This document shows, piece by piece, positions 13,035-25,040 of a DNA stretch of 64,000 nt. Numbering within the stretch: the first letter of the stretch is position 1; each line of letters opens with the position of its first letter. The notes under the pieces are model-generated. The model ran no database searches. It saw only the letters and a list, made by a program, of their open reading frames with translations, and was not told the DNA's origin. Source of the stretch: Onchidella celtica (Eukaryota; Mollusca; Gastropoda; Systellommatophora; Onchidiidae); the NCBI GenBank assembly GCA_963931925.1, contig OZ007570.1, positions 29,737,188-29,801,187 of the forward strand, given 5' to 3'. The translations under genes and the position numbers were made by a program.

Positions 13035-13110
13035 TCTTTTTCTCTCTCTCTTTCTCTCTTTCTCTTCTCTCTCTCTCTCCTCTCTCTCTCTCTTTCACTC
13101 TATCTCTTTC
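12982..13110. repeat. (TC)n tract
   Basis: Long CT/TC dinucleotide run, interrupted by TTT and CC, which encodes only Ser/Leu low-complexity frames. Confidence 0.95.
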
Positions 13111-13435
13111 CAATATCATCATATGAGTTTTATAATTCTTCTGCAAGCCGATTCCCTTTCATCCGAGCATAATTATTTTGCTATATCTTGCTCTCTCCCT
13201 CTTCCTACATACACTCTCCCAACACCTTCTTTCTCTTTTGTTGACATCATTTTCCTTTATGTTTTTCCACCTTCGTACATTCCAACTTTTTTTTTGTTTC
13301 CACATAACTATCATTCACACTGCCTTCATCGTCTACAACATTATAGTTATTCCTTTTCCCTTCCCCAAGCTTCTTTCATTTTACTTCAGATGTGCTCCTT
13401 GTCTTGTTGTTGTTGTTTTACACCGTGCCTCCTAA

Positions 13436-14018
13436 ACTACTATGAGAAGAAAAACCTCATCAAAAACAACAGACGGCAGCAAATAAACCAACAGGATAAA
13501 TATCATCTCCTGAACAGAGAGGATCAAGTACTATTGTTCAGACTAAGAACTGGTCACAATAGGCTCCACCACCACATGTTCACCAAGTTCAAAATAGGAA
13601 CATCTGCCATATGCGAGTGCAGCCAGTCTCCTCAAAACACGGAGCATATATTGCAGAACTGCACACTCCTCTCAGCACTGCGAGAAACATATTGGCCCCA
13701 ACCCACCGACCTGAATATCAAACTCTATGGTGCTCTGCCAGAACTGCAGAAAACCGTAGATTTTATTAAAAGAACAAATCTGCAGATTTAGATTGGTGAA
13801 CGAAAGAAGAAGAAGAATTAATATATTTAAGTATAATGTAATTAGAATCTGTCTGCTTATGTTCCTCTAACCTTAATTCTTAAATTTCCTACCTGCCCTA
13901 TTCCCATATCACTATGTTAGTATACACCAGGAAAGGAAAAAAGAAATTAAAACTGTTTTTCATTTGTAGATTTCTGATAAAATGTAAACAAATGAATGAA
14001 TAAATAAATAAATAAACT
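13436..14018 (+). mobile_element. LINE 3' fragment: C-terminal zinc-knuckle region and 3' UTR
   Basis: The plus frame ending with a stop at 13789-13791 encodes the C-terminal end of a LINE polyprotein. It includes LFRLRTGHNRLHHHM, a CEC...EHILQNC metal-binding motif (Cys-x-Cys then His-x4-Cys), and a tail LYGALPELQKTVDFI. This arrangement is typical of Jockey/I-group LINE ORF2 C-termini. The coding part begins without a start near 13436, so the copy is strongly 5'-truncated. Downstream is a short 3' UTR ending in a TGAA/TAAA simple tail at about 13992-14018. It is a different LINE from the fragment at the left window edge, since they cover different protein regions and opposite strands. Confidence 0.75.
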
Positions 14019-15493
14019 GTGAAAAAAAACAAACAACGAATAGAAACTTTAACTGTCTTTCAGTTTTATTTTTTGTATTTCTGGGTTAAAGAAACAAATC
14101 CAACTGTCTTTCATTTTTTCTATTTTGTTGGTTTGAAAAAAAAAAAAAAAACGCTTTTTGGTATCAATGTGAAGAATAAGAAAATGAAAAAAAAAAAAAA
14201 ATCGAATTCGGCCTTAAACCGGCGGGTTTTGTACTAAGGTTGGAGGAGGGGGAGGGTTAATAGATCTAGGCTAATCATCCGCCCGGAACTTTGCCAATGT
14301 CCTGATTTCACCCACAAACCACTTGTCCGATCCCACAATCCCTGTGATCAATTATCCCGTTATCGGACGACAGAATGACAAAGTATCGATGATTCTACAC
14401 CATCGTAATGCCAGGCTTGAAGTGAGTAGGCATCGATTTGAGATGTCATTCTAAGGAGGAGAGAGTGTGTTCGTCTCTCTTACAGGCGATTGTCATGTTG
14501 TAGCCTACAGAAGCTGATAATGAAGCTGAGGCCTACAAGGACTGGCAGAATTATACTGCCCTCCTGCTGATTATCGGAATAGTTAAGAATTGTTTCCCAC
14601 TAGTAGTGATTATTACATTGCTTGGAGTACAGTTTATGTCTGCGTCCATATCATAGCTGGTGTGATTTTTCCTCTCGTATTTATCTTTCGTCATTCTTGT
14701 CATTGGTAGTGAAATTCAAGAATAAAAATGGATGGTATTTATATAACGCATATCCATTTAAAATGCTCTATGCGCTTCACAGAAGCAACATGTCAACCAC
14801 ATAATAATATAGATGATGTTAGAGATGATGACTACCGCAGGATCACAGGCGAAAGTAGAATATCAATGAATTTGAAAAAGTAATGTACGTTTGTTACTCG
14901 AGGTGGGGGGTTGGGAGGGGGGGTAGGGGTAGATATCTGCTGAAACGGGAATAAACATTCACTGAAACGAATACATATTATATAATACTGATTTGTACCC
15001 AAGTAATGAAAACACACGATGGACTCAAAGAGAAGTGCATAAATATTTGCATCCCGGTGCGTCATTTCAGTAATCGGCCTCTTGAACGCCCACCTGGTGT
15101 CAAGAACAGATTTAATTCATAAATGTTTCCACTGACTAAATTTTTGTGAGAGAGCAGTGAGTAATTTTTACAAACGTAATTATTGTGCGAGCCAGCATAA
15201 CTTGGTCTCGTAAACAAGTTGTTTTGAACAGTTTTTTTTATAATAGATAGACAGAAGATGTGGGGAAGGATAGACGGACAGCGTAGGTGTGCATGACTGA
15301 GCACTTGTTGTATCTCGTGTTTTGAACTAGGGTTAGTAAAGAGGGAAGGGGTGAGTAGGAATTAAATGTTATTGAGACGTCTGTTGACGTACAGAAAAAC
15401 CGTGATCCAGAGTAAAAGCTCGGGGTTTTGAACATGTTAAGAATTTATTGCTATAAAATTACATTATATTGTATGAAGTAATTCGACCTTTGA
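14019..15493. other. Non-coding stretch, nothing recognised
   Basis: AT-rich with A-runs near 14137 and 14187 and a G-run near 14905-14927. I see no exon, RNA gene or transposon terminus. Confidence 0.4.
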
Positions 15494-16332
15494 TGTCGAC
15501 CCAAGGTCGTTGCGTAGGGCTGTTACTTAAAATAACTCAGTTCGGCAGCTGAGCTAGAAGTGGTTGCACCAATCACAATCCAGGAATTAGACGGTAAGCT
15601 GCAGATGCAGTCCAGTATTTAAGGCCATACAGAACTTAGTTCTGGGCCACATGTAGACAATCCATTTACGAGGTGGTCGGCGATAGTCCTCAGCCAGATG
15701 AGAGACATAGAGACGCAGTTGAGCAGTCCATTGTGAGGAGCCTGATTTAAAGCTCCAGAGCCTAAGCTACTTGGTTTGATATAAAACCACAGCGTTTACA
15801 TCCAGCGCTCTCACTCCCAGTGAGGGCCGCATGGTGAGAGTCCATACTAATTTGTAATGATGAAAGTGAACCGTTCTACTTACTTTTGAAGACAGTTTCA
15901 GAGCTACCGCCAGACAACGCATGGTTGTACAAGCATTCTCCATGGCGTGTCTAGAGGAAATGTCCATATCCTAACATGTCTCATTGAATTAATAGAATTT
16001 AAACTGTTAGATCCGTCGCCACGTGCGCGGATTCTTTTTGCCATATAACTCATATGACCTGCAAGTAGTTAGATTGAATACGTTAGTCTTTATAAAAGCT
16101 GTAGTTCCATTAGTTAGATTCAGTTGCCTTTGAATTGATATTTATATTTATAATTATATTTGTTACATTAATTCCTGTAATTAAACTGCCCTACAGTTCT
16201 GCTAAAATTGAAAGCAATTGATTTATTTAGTTTTTAGAGTGCAAGTATTTATTTTTGTGTGTTCGTCGATTGTGGGAGCGGACCTCGAAAGAGTGTCAGT
16301 CGAAATATCCCCATGTAACCCACATCGCGACA
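15494..16332 (+). mobile_element. Possible LTR fossil (unassigned)
   Basis: The stretch begins TGTCGACC and ends TCGCGACA, an inverted TG...CA-type end pair. It holds a TATAAAAG box near 16092 and T-rich sequence after it, as many LTRs do. No matching target duplication was found, and no coding part of an element follows. It may be a solo or truncated LTR of an unknown family, or chance. It looks old and incomplete. Confidence 0.25.
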
Positions 16333-16990
16333 CCTGGCAAGTGGTACAGAAAGGAAACTGCTTGTCTCTTGTGCGGTAAAAAACAAACAGTATTACGAAA
16401 TGTACTCATTTGGGGTACGGTATATCGATCTATCGATCAGTCGATGGCCAGTTTGAATGCTTGACCGCGCCTATCAGCTTACCCGCAGGCAGGAGTCACA
16501 CCAATACTCAGATATCTGGGTGCGGTTAGGATAAAAACGGTCAATAATTTCTCTCTTGCTACGGAGAATTAACTTTACATAAGACATACATACGTTTTGA
16601 ACTTTGTCAGCATCTTTGGTACACATTTTTTAATCTTAGATGATGAAGAACGCACGTGGAAACAATATTTATTGATAGTAATGATTGATGGGAATGAAAT
16701 ACACTCATAATTGTTTTAATTAGCAAGATTAAATTACCGTTAACCTTTTTCGTCTGCATAAACCAGCAGGAAAACATAAATATACAATAATTATGTATTT
16801 CATTAGGACGCAGAACGTCAGCGCCGTTTCTTCAAAATCAGAACAGCTGGGTCCTTTGATCTGTCGCCAATATTAACCCTTTTCCCTCCCGTTCGTGGAC
16901 TATTGGCCATGTGAGATTCTTGTCCATAAAATAACCATTTAAAAAAAAAGGATATAAATTCTCATTTGGAGCATTTAGTGTTAGGGGGTG

Positions 16991-17090
16991 TCATACCAAG
17001 CCCGGTCAGACTCGGTCAGTTGCTGCCAGCAAAACGCACACCAAAGAAATAGTGGCAGAAACTGACTGTGTCTGACCGGGCTTGGTATGA
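16991..17090. repeat. Long near-perfect hairpin (38-bp arms), MITE-like
   Basis: Arms at 16991-17028 (starting TCATACCAAGCCCGGTCAGA) and 17053-17090 (ending CTGACCGGGCTTGGTATGA) are reverse complements with about three mismatches, separated by a 24-nt loop. A third, more diverged copy of the right arm follows at about 17149-17190. The shape fits a small palindromic MITE or a fold-back transcript. I cannot tell which from this window. Confidence 0.75.
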
Positions 17091-17237
17091 TAGAGTCTTC
17101 CTGGATTTACAAAGAAAATAAATAGGAAATTGTGGTGTGCACTTCTTGTCTGCCAGCGTCTGACTGTTTCTGATCGTACTTAGTATGTTACCTCCCTTAA
17201 GCCGCCAACAGACGTTCAAATTTGTCTTCAAACTTGT

Positions 17238-18418
17238 TGTCAATCCACGAGTGGAGTGAGTGCAATTAAGGGGATTGCTACAGAGCGGGTGTAGAGTAAG
17301 AAGGACTCACGGTAGACAAGTTAAGCGTGCTGTTGTGAGTAGTGGGGGGGTCTGAATGAGGCGAAAGCGCTGTATTACTATCACTGCAAGTTAGAAGGTC
17401 CTACGAGACGGACCTGTGAATAAGAGCCCATCGGGCGGACATAAGGGGAGCAGTCGAGAAGACTAGTGAGAGAGTCTTTCCAGTGATGACTGGTATGTAG
17501 AATGTTGATTGATTATTATGATTGATGTATTATATTATATTCGTCTATTACCATGATGTAAATAAGTATATGTGAGGAATGTGGAAGTCCTTGATATTGG
17601 ATATAGCAATGTGCGCCATGAGCGATAGATGAAAGTGAGTTCATGGATTTGTAGCGCGAGTGAGTAGTGTGTACTCCGATGGAGGTGTGTTACCGTAAGA
17701 TGTGTGGTGAGTGAAAGGTGAACTAGTGTGTGTACGCTTCATGGGTTGTAAGGAGAGGTGGAGTGAATAGAAATGGTAGGGTATTATACCAATGTAATGT
17801 TATTCTTGTAGGTGTCGAGGACGGGCCGCAGAGCCACCTCGATGAGCACAGGGGATAGGCCAGCATAGGGCCGGAGGCCACACATAGGCCAGAAGTGAGG
17901 CTGTCAGTGCAGGACAGTAGAGGCACATAAAGTCGTGGCAGTCAGGCCACGGACAGGGACGTAGATATGAGCGTGAATGTGATAATGCACTATTGCCATG
18001 TTGAGGGGAGAATGTACTATTGAAATGATAATGTCTATTGAAATGATAATGTGTTATTGCCCTGCTGAGGTGCTAGGGGAATGCTAAGGTGTATGACAAT
18101 AAGAAGGTGATATTGAGAGACTGCGGTGCCAGTAAATTATTAATGTGCTATTAAGACCCTGAGGGGAGAGGCTGAGGCCGAAGTGCCTTTAGGAGTAACT
18201 ACCGGATTGTGGATCCGAGGGAGAGTGTGTGTGAGAATAAGGCCGTTGTACGGCAGTTGATTTCAATAATATAATGTATGTAATTGCGCTATTATCTGTA
18301 TAATTATGTTTAATAAATGTGTGAGTCTGATGGATTGTTCTGTTAAGTGTTAACTTGTTTGTTCGTGATTGTTGTCCTGTCATAACTTATTACATCTCCC
18401 AGTCTGGGATTTGTGACA
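17238..18418 (+). mobile_element. Solo LTR of the element B family (Ty3/gypsy, Gmr1-type)
   Basis: This 1.18-kb block matches the LTRs of element B (38459-39724 and 45678-46945) over nearly its whole length but in the opposite orientation, from TGTCA plus GAGTGGAGTGAGTGC at its left end to CAGTCTGGGATTTGTGACA at its right end. It is shorter than the roughly 1.27-kb LTRs of B and clearly more diverged, especially in the middle. No internal element sequence adjoins it and no 5-bp target duplication was evident. It is best read as an older solo LTR left by recombination between two LTRs of a related copy. Confidence 0.85.
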
Positions 18419-19046
18419 CACACCAATTTGGGCGCTTGGGATCGTGCTTGCGTTCATTCCAACTGCTTGTGCCACCGCTTGGGAGACGTCAGAACAACCT
18501 TTTTTTGTTTTATTTTGCGCAGCATCGTCTTGAACAAGCCATGTTTGAAGATGTGGCCGGCAGGCACTCAAGCACCACCTCTTTCACTTCCTTTGCTTGT
18601 ACCAAAAATGTTGTAATGTGTTCAGGCACACATTTAAAGTGTTGCCAACTGGCGTGTAGATAAAATCCCAGTGGACAACAAAGTCCATGCGAAGGCATTG
18701 AAATGTACACACAACCGGCATTTATTTCTTTACTCAGCAAAGTAAAATAAAATCGCTCCTCAAATGGCAAAAACGAGTATAATTATTGTGTAGTTGTGTT
18801 TATAGTACCGATAATTATGTATCATCTCATCATATTGTGATGTCACTATTGTCTTTTGAGAGCCAAAGAGTACCGGCATGACTGTGTAAAAATAAAACAA
18901 CCAGGCATCACTCGGTGAAAGGAGCAAATGATGAACACCGAAATGCAAAGACCAGTAAAAAGTTTAAGAAAGCAAAAGTGGACGAAAAGAAGAAAAACAT
19001 TGAAGTTTACCCAACATTTTATTTGTTGACTAATGACGAGGATGTA
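18419..19046. other. Non-coding stretch beside the solo LTR
   Basis: Overlapping short frames exist on both strands, some Cys-rich, but none matches a family I know and none has a convincing splice context. Confidence 0.35.
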
Positions 19047-19054
19047 GATACATC

Positions 19055-19214
19055 CAGTGGCGGATCTACTGTGAGCTTAATGAAGCTTAAACTTCAGGGC
19101 CCCGAAGAAAATTTTTAATGAGTGAATGTTGTATGTTGCCCTGTTGTTGGTGGTTGGAAAGGGGCCCCACAAAAGTTCAAGCTTCAGGGTCCCAAACATG
19201 AAGGTCCGCCACTG
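19055..19214 (+). mobile_element. hAT-type MITE, copy 1
   Basis: A 160-bp element with terminal inverted repeats CAGTGGCGGATC at the left and GGTCCGCCACTG at the right. It is flanked by the 8-bp direct repeat GATACATC (19047-19054) and GACACATC (19215-19222), one mismatch. Eight-bp duplications and CAGTGG-like ends are typical of non-autonomous hAT elements. It encodes nothing. Relatives lie at 53102-53285 and, split by a later insertion, at 27403-27446 plus 36607-36753. Confidence 0.85.
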
Positions 19215-19819
19215 GACACATCACAACTTGTTCGTGTGAATGGGGATGCAACATGCTTGAGCTGAAGTTGAATGCAGACTTAAATTAGACGTTCAAAACT
19301 GGAGGTGACAACAAGCTGTTCCAATGATGGGAAAAACATACAAGTTTTACCAACTACCCCCCGATGCAACGGCTCTCTATAAGGGAATTACTTCTAGTAT
19401 TGCACAAAAGCGTGTTGAAAACCCATTTACCCAGACACGCATGAATGAAGCAGCCAACATAACAGCCTACCCCAAATGCATGACAGAACAAATGTACGAA
19501 AATATTGTTTCAGCAACGGACGAGGTCCGGATTCCTGCCTGCTTTTGTCTGTAATGATTCTGGCGAAATCAATACGATCGATTCGTACAGTTCTGGATTA
19601 TCACACGGAATAACAAACCTGAGCTGTTTTTGTTTTCGATTACCCGTGACATGACTGCAAATGGAACGGAAAAGATCAAATTCGGGTTGAAACAGCGCGA
19701 AAGCAAGGTGCCTGACACTGGCAACAGGCGAGAGGTGATTGGCTAAACAATCGCTGGATAGGAAATCATTATATATGTAATTTTGACTGCCATTTTCCTG
19801 AGAATCTCTCCCGTAGCCT

Positions 19820-19843
19820 GGGGGGGGGGGGAGGGGGGGGGGT

Positions 19844-19891
<48 letters not shown>

Positions 19892-19907
19892 CAGAGAGAG
19901 AGAGACC
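19820..19907. repeat. Poly-G followed by (GA)n tract
   Basis: A G-rich run at 19821-19842 passes into a GA dinucleotide array with CAGA interruptions. Confidence 0.95.
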
Positions 19908-21673
19908 ACATGACACTTTCCTTGCAATTTAAGATCAATGTCGAGTTCCTGACATCTTTCGACACAGTTTGATGACGTGCCCGACGTACCCCTAATCAAA
20001 AGAGCTACGCATGATCTTGTTTTCAGTGACCATGCCATGTCCAAAGATTAACCTCCTGGTACGGGTACTCAAAAGAAAACGGAGAAACTGGATGCAGTTA
20101 CAAATTTAAGCTTGCTGGCGCCGCAGAATGTATACATTCATTCAATTATCACTCCTGTAATCTGTGATCGGAACAAGATATGACTCCCATTCTACATGCA
20201 CAAATCGCCCATTACACTGTCACGTTTTGTATCGAGCTTTCTGCGGGCGTTTGACCATTAGCCACTCATGCAGGATTTGTGACACTCCTGACTCAGGCAG
20301 AGATAAATGGCTAGTAACAAAAACGTATTATGCTTTGTAAACATGTCACATTTCCCCTATATTGTGTACCGAGGAGAACTTGATTCTCTGTTTCATTGCA
20401 CGCGCTAATGAGGGGAAAAGAGCAAATGGACTGAAAAAGGTACAATTAGCCATGACTTATCATGCATAATATATTCTTCAGTAAATGTGTGCTTTTATCT
20501 CTGTAACAGCTCTAGCGCTTTAACACCAAATGAATAATGAGCCAGTTGCCTCTTTGGAATGGCTAAAAGGTAAAATTTTGGTGTCTTTTAGTGTCATTGA
20601 GACAAGTATCGCCAAATGAAAACTGTAACAAACAAACAAAAAAGTGGAGGGGAGGTATAATCATTATGTTGAATCGACCTTTTTGGGGGGGGGGGGGTAA
20701 ATCAGAGTGGTTTTACTGTGTAGTTTATACCATAAAGCTTTGTTTGTAGCCGGAGAGGGGCATTTCAGAGAGAAAAATACTTCACACCACATGAATTGTG
20801 AATGTGCAACTGGCTTTTATCTTAATTTTTATTCTAGGTTGGTGAATTTCTACTGACCTTCAAGTCAGTCTTCGTAGTTCAATTCCGTTGACCTGGCATG
20901 CCCCTTGCAATCAGTGTTGCAACACTTGTAATAAAATCCGAACTCGCCGATTAATATTCCGTTCGAATTCTGAAAATTCCATCATTGAATGGTGTCTGAT
21001 AAATAAACTGATTTATCGGGAGTTCGGTGGAGTGGCTTTTCGGGGGCTGGGGGGTGAGGAGAGGGAAAGGGTCATAAAGCCATAAGACATGAATCCAGAG
21101 GGACGGAGAGGTTTTGAAAGGTTCAGAGCCGCTGGTTTACACGAAAACACCCATGATAAGTACGTTTAACTTTATGTTCCAAGGACCAGTTATTGGAAGA
21201 CCTGATCTGCCAAACATAAGCCGTAGGCGTTATTCACAGACCCACTTTCAGACCGCAAGATTGGTAATATTTTGGAGTGGAACTTTTATATGAGGCTTTG
21301 CCAGGCCCTCTCCACGTGGATTTATGCATTAAAGGCCAACTACATTTCCTCTGTTCTCGGATCTGAGGGGGTGATTTGGAAGTCATGCACGATTTAGCAC
21401 TTCATGTAAGTTGTCTGCGAGGTCACTCACAACATTAAAACCATTGTGAGATTATCAGACCACTCAGCCTGACCGGTATAAGTGCCGGGGTACAGCTCAA
21501 ACTGTCTTTGCTGCGAGACCCACGGGCCAAATCACTGTAAATAGACAATATTCTCTATGACCATTACACTTACAGGTCACTACTATAACATGCCAAAAAA
21601 AAAATCGTTGTCTGAAGTTTGTAATGTCTTCGAGTTCTTCAGTGTCTTATTCAACATTTACACAACTAGCTCG

Positions 21674-21825
21674 GGCCGTCTTAGCATCATTGTGGGCCGC
21701 TGGGCAAAGTAATAGGCTGCGTTGTCCCATTTCAAAAGCTAATAATGTAAATTTACATGCATGGGGCCCCCTAAATCCCTGGAGGCCCTGGGCAACTGCC
21801 TAGTGTGACCACGCGTTAAGATGGC
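21674..21825. mobile_element. Possible MITE with short inverted ends
   Basis: The left end GCCGTCTTAGC and the reverse complement of the right end, GCCATCTTAAC, agree at 9 of 11 positions, and the body contains TGGGGCCCC and GGAGGCCCTGGGC blocks. No second copy is in the window and the target duplication is unclear, so this is tentative. Confidence 0.4.
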
Positions 21826-22185
21826 TGTGCGCTACTAGCCAACACCCGCAAGGGGAGCTTGCAGGTTGTTTATTAAGTGCGTGTGTTTATTTTTTCTTAA
21901 CAAAGAAACAACAAACCCTATATCCTATTCCCCACCACAACCATCCCATCTGACTCGTCCCTACTACACTGGCGATTTTTAAAGGTGGGGGGGGGGGGGA
22001 AGTCATACAGAACAGGTGGAAATAGCAGTAGTTAGTCGCACAGGGCATTGTGTTTAGTCAACACACGAACGGTTCGTTTGAATGTTGTGTCATCAGAGCA
22101 ATCTGTATCAGTCTTAAATGGAAGATAAATTATAACATGAAAATGTCTAGATGAGTTTGGTTGTTTGTTGTTGTTGTTTTGTAAC

Positions 22186-22533
22186 GGTGTCCTGAAGACA
22201 ATCACCGGTAAGGAGTGTGTAAACGTGCAAAGTTATGCGTTTACTCTTGACCGACAAACAGGGAAGGGCGTGCTGCAATGTCGTAAAGTGTCTTTTATTG
22301 GTACGTAATTATTTAAGGATGGGCTGATTTGGAAGTGGATGCCAGTATTTCTAATGTTTAGACGAATGTTAAGTGGCGGTGTCCTGAAGACAACCACCAG
22401 TAACAAATGAATAAAAATTCAAGATTACACTTTCGTTACTGGCCGAGGAACAGGGAAAGGCGTGCTGCAGTGTCGTAAAGTGTCTTGTATTGGTAAAGAT
22501 TAAGGACAACTTGATCTGGATGCAAACATTTTT
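22186..22533. repeat. Tandem duplication of a 160-bp unit
   Basis: Unit 1 (about 22186-22352) and unit 2 (about 22378-22533) share GGTGTCCTGAAGACAA, the block GCGTGCTGCA(A/G)TGTCGTAA followed by AGTGTCTT(T/G)TATTGGTA, and a TGAT(T/C)TGGA...GGATGC end. They differ by many substitutions, so the duplication is old or each is a separate insertion of the same repeat. No coding content was seen. Confidence 0.75.
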
Positions 22534-22910
22534 GTGGATTTTACTTTATTAATTTTATTTAACTGTTATATAACAGGTCAATTCCATCCCTCCACGTTTT
22601 TTAAGCCACTTGGGGTTTGCACATGCCACAAACTGATGGGCGTTATTCGGTATTACTCTAATTTTTGTCAAGAACATAGCAATCAAGAATAGAAATAATC
22701 CACTTCCTTACAGTCATCTTCATTCAAAAAGTATCATTGGACGAAATTGTGGATTGAAAGAATTTGGTGTCGAACTGAGCACACCGAACGCCAGCTGAAA
22801 TGACGTCCAGGATTTAAGGGCCGGTAGTCCATTCTGATTTTGGTTGTCTGCATTTATCTCTTGCTTATTTGCTGTTGTCTCCCGTTACACTGACAACGCT
22901 TGCACACATG

Positions 22911-23143
22911 ATGACCCTAGTTCTTGTTTGTTCCTTATTTGCACAGCTGAGAAATTGGACGTTAAACGTTTGCAACTTTAGTTTTGTGATAAGGAGTTAA
23001 AATAGATCGGAACTGTGAAACAGCTTGATAAGTACCACAACGCATTTTAAGCAAGTGTGGAAGTGCTGTACCTCTTCTACAGATTAAAAGATCTCCATTT
23101 TTCCACAAAGCTGGAGAAAAGACAAATAAGAAGTAAGGTCGAG
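22911..23143 (+). mobile_element. TIR-bearing MITE family M, copy 1
   Basis: One of three related copies in the window (others at 54191-54437, reversed, and 58835-59109). Shared landmarks are the left end GACC(C/T)TAGTTC...TTTGTTCC, the internal CGGAACTGTGAAA and CAGCTTGATAAGT blocks, and the right end TAAGGTCGAG, which is the inverted counterpart of the left end. The copies differ widely, so this is an old family. No transposase is present. Confidence 0.75.
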
Positions 23144-23877
23144 ACATAATTATGGAAGGAGGAGCAGTATGTCACACAGAAATGACTAGTGAATTATCGG
23201 GTATAGATATGGTATTGTTCAAGGATAGCTTGTTGTCGCATTTATCGCTGTTCTGCTGTGTAATTTGCGCATTTTACATCATCGCGGCGAAGGTTAAAAG
23301 GTGGGATAATCAAGACTACACATATATATATAGAACAGATCTGAGACTAATCCCAAGGCCAGGGCTCCGTTGGGTCCAGGCAAACCAGCAAGTCCTCACA
23401 GTGATCGATCCAAATCACAGTGGGAAGCGGAGCGATAAACATGTACTAATCTTTGTGGTTGCACCTGCAGTACAAATTTTAATGACGTCAAACTGCCCCC
23501 CCCCCCCTTTTTTTTTTACGCTGAAAATATCATAGATATACCCTGTGTTTTATACTGATTCAGCAACATAAAGTTGCTCTACCAAAGTGTTAAAATTATA
23601 ATTATGATAATGAATGTATTATATTAATTCTATGTTAAACTTAATAGCTCTGAATACGAAACATAAATAAAGACGGTGAAAAAACTAAACCCAGACTCAA
23701 ACTCAAACCTTCAGTTACATAAGGCCGAAAGTCTATGAAGTGGTCTGTCATATTATATTATGTAGAGATGTAAAACGTCCTATCACTGGGAAGCGATCAT
23801 GATTACCTTCGTACCGACATGGTCACTGAAATATTCATACTAATCGCCGTTACATACTTAAAGACATGACCAATGTT

Positions 23878-24825
23878 ACCTTTACACGGACATGATCTTT
23901 GTTATCTCCACACAGGCACGATCTTTGTTACCTCTACGTCAATAATTATGTGTATTGTTACTTTCATATAGACACGATTTACTTTCATACAGACACGCTC
24001 ATTGTTACCTTCACACAAACACGATCATTATTACCCTCACACAGCCAAGATTATTGCTACCTTCACACAGAGACGATCATTATTACCTTCACACACACAC
24101 GATTATTGTTACTTTCACACAGGCACGATCATTATTACCTTCACACAGACAAGATGATTGTTATTTTCACACAGGCACGATCATTATTATCTCCACACAG
24201 ACAAGATTATTGTTACCTTCACACAGACAAGGTTATTGTTACCTTCACGCCGACACGATCATTATCACCTTCAAACAGACACAGTCAATGCTACCTTCAC
24301 ACGACACGATCAAAGTTACCTTCACGGGGACACGATCGATGTTACCTTCACACAGACACGAGTGATGTTACTTTCACACAAACACCAGCCTTGTTACCTT
24401 CTCGGGGACGCGATCGATATTACCTTCATACAGACACGATCGATGTTACCTTCAGCAGACACGATCGATGTTACCTTCACACAGACACGATCGATGTTAC
24501 CTCCACGCAGACACGATCGAGGTTAATTTCACGCAGACACGATCGATGCTACTTTCACGCAGACACGATCGATGTTACCTTCACACAGACACGATCAATG
24601 TTGCCTTCACACAGACACGATCGATGTTACCTTCACACAGACACGATCAATGTTACCTCCACGCAGACACGATCGATGTTACCTTCACACAGACACGATC
24701 GATGTTACCTTCACACAGACACGATCAATGTTGCCTTCACACAGACACGATCGATGTTACTTTCACACAGACACGACCAATGTTGCCATCACGTAGACAC
24801 GATCAATGTTATCTTCACGCAGACA
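23878..24825. repeat. 26-bp minisatellite, about 36 copies
   Basis: A 26-bp unit with landmarks GACACGATC(G/A)ATGTTACC and TTCACACA is repeated about 36 times. Left-hand copies are diverse (for example GATCATTATTACC), while those to the right of about 24430 are nearly uniform and carry CGATCGATG. The open frames spanning it, one of them 550 codons long, are artefacts of a unit that lacks stops in several frames. Confidence 0.95.
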
Positions 24826-25030
24826 CACACACATTCTCTCTTCTCTCTCTCTCTCTCCCTTTCTGTCTCGTTCTCCCATTCTTTTATTTTGCGTCTACCT
24901 CTTTTTCTCCCTCCCTCTGTCTCTCCCCGTCTTTCACTTTGTTCTGATTTTTCTGTTCATTTCAAAACTACTTCAGATTTTTCAGGTAACTCCTCTCCAA
25001 TTTTGCGGCTGCCATACGTGTCAGTAAATC
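24826..25030. repeat. CT-rich low-complexity tract
   Basis: CT and CTTT runs adjoining the right end of the 26-bp minisatellite, with no coding signal. Confidence 0.8.
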
Positions 25031-25040
25031 ATCTCTCTCA

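Larger units (their letters stand above)
19223..22185. other. Mostly unrecognised non-coding stretch
   Basis: Apart from the G/GA tract and a possible MITE listed separately, I find no exon or RNA gene. A 76-codon frame at 19324-19554 is polar and protein-like but unrecognised. Poly-G runs occur near 20686 and 21989. Confidence 0.35.

Noticed and set aside
23152-23535. 127-codon frame with a hydrophobic stretch, considered as first exon of the CUB gene
   Set aside because: The possible donors after the hydrophobic part leave phase 0 or 2, whereas the next exon needs phase 1, and it directly adjoins a MITE.
23878-24825. Regular 26-bp units resembling a CRISPR array
   Set aside because: Units are contiguous with no unique spacers and no cas genes; the sequence is eukaryotic.
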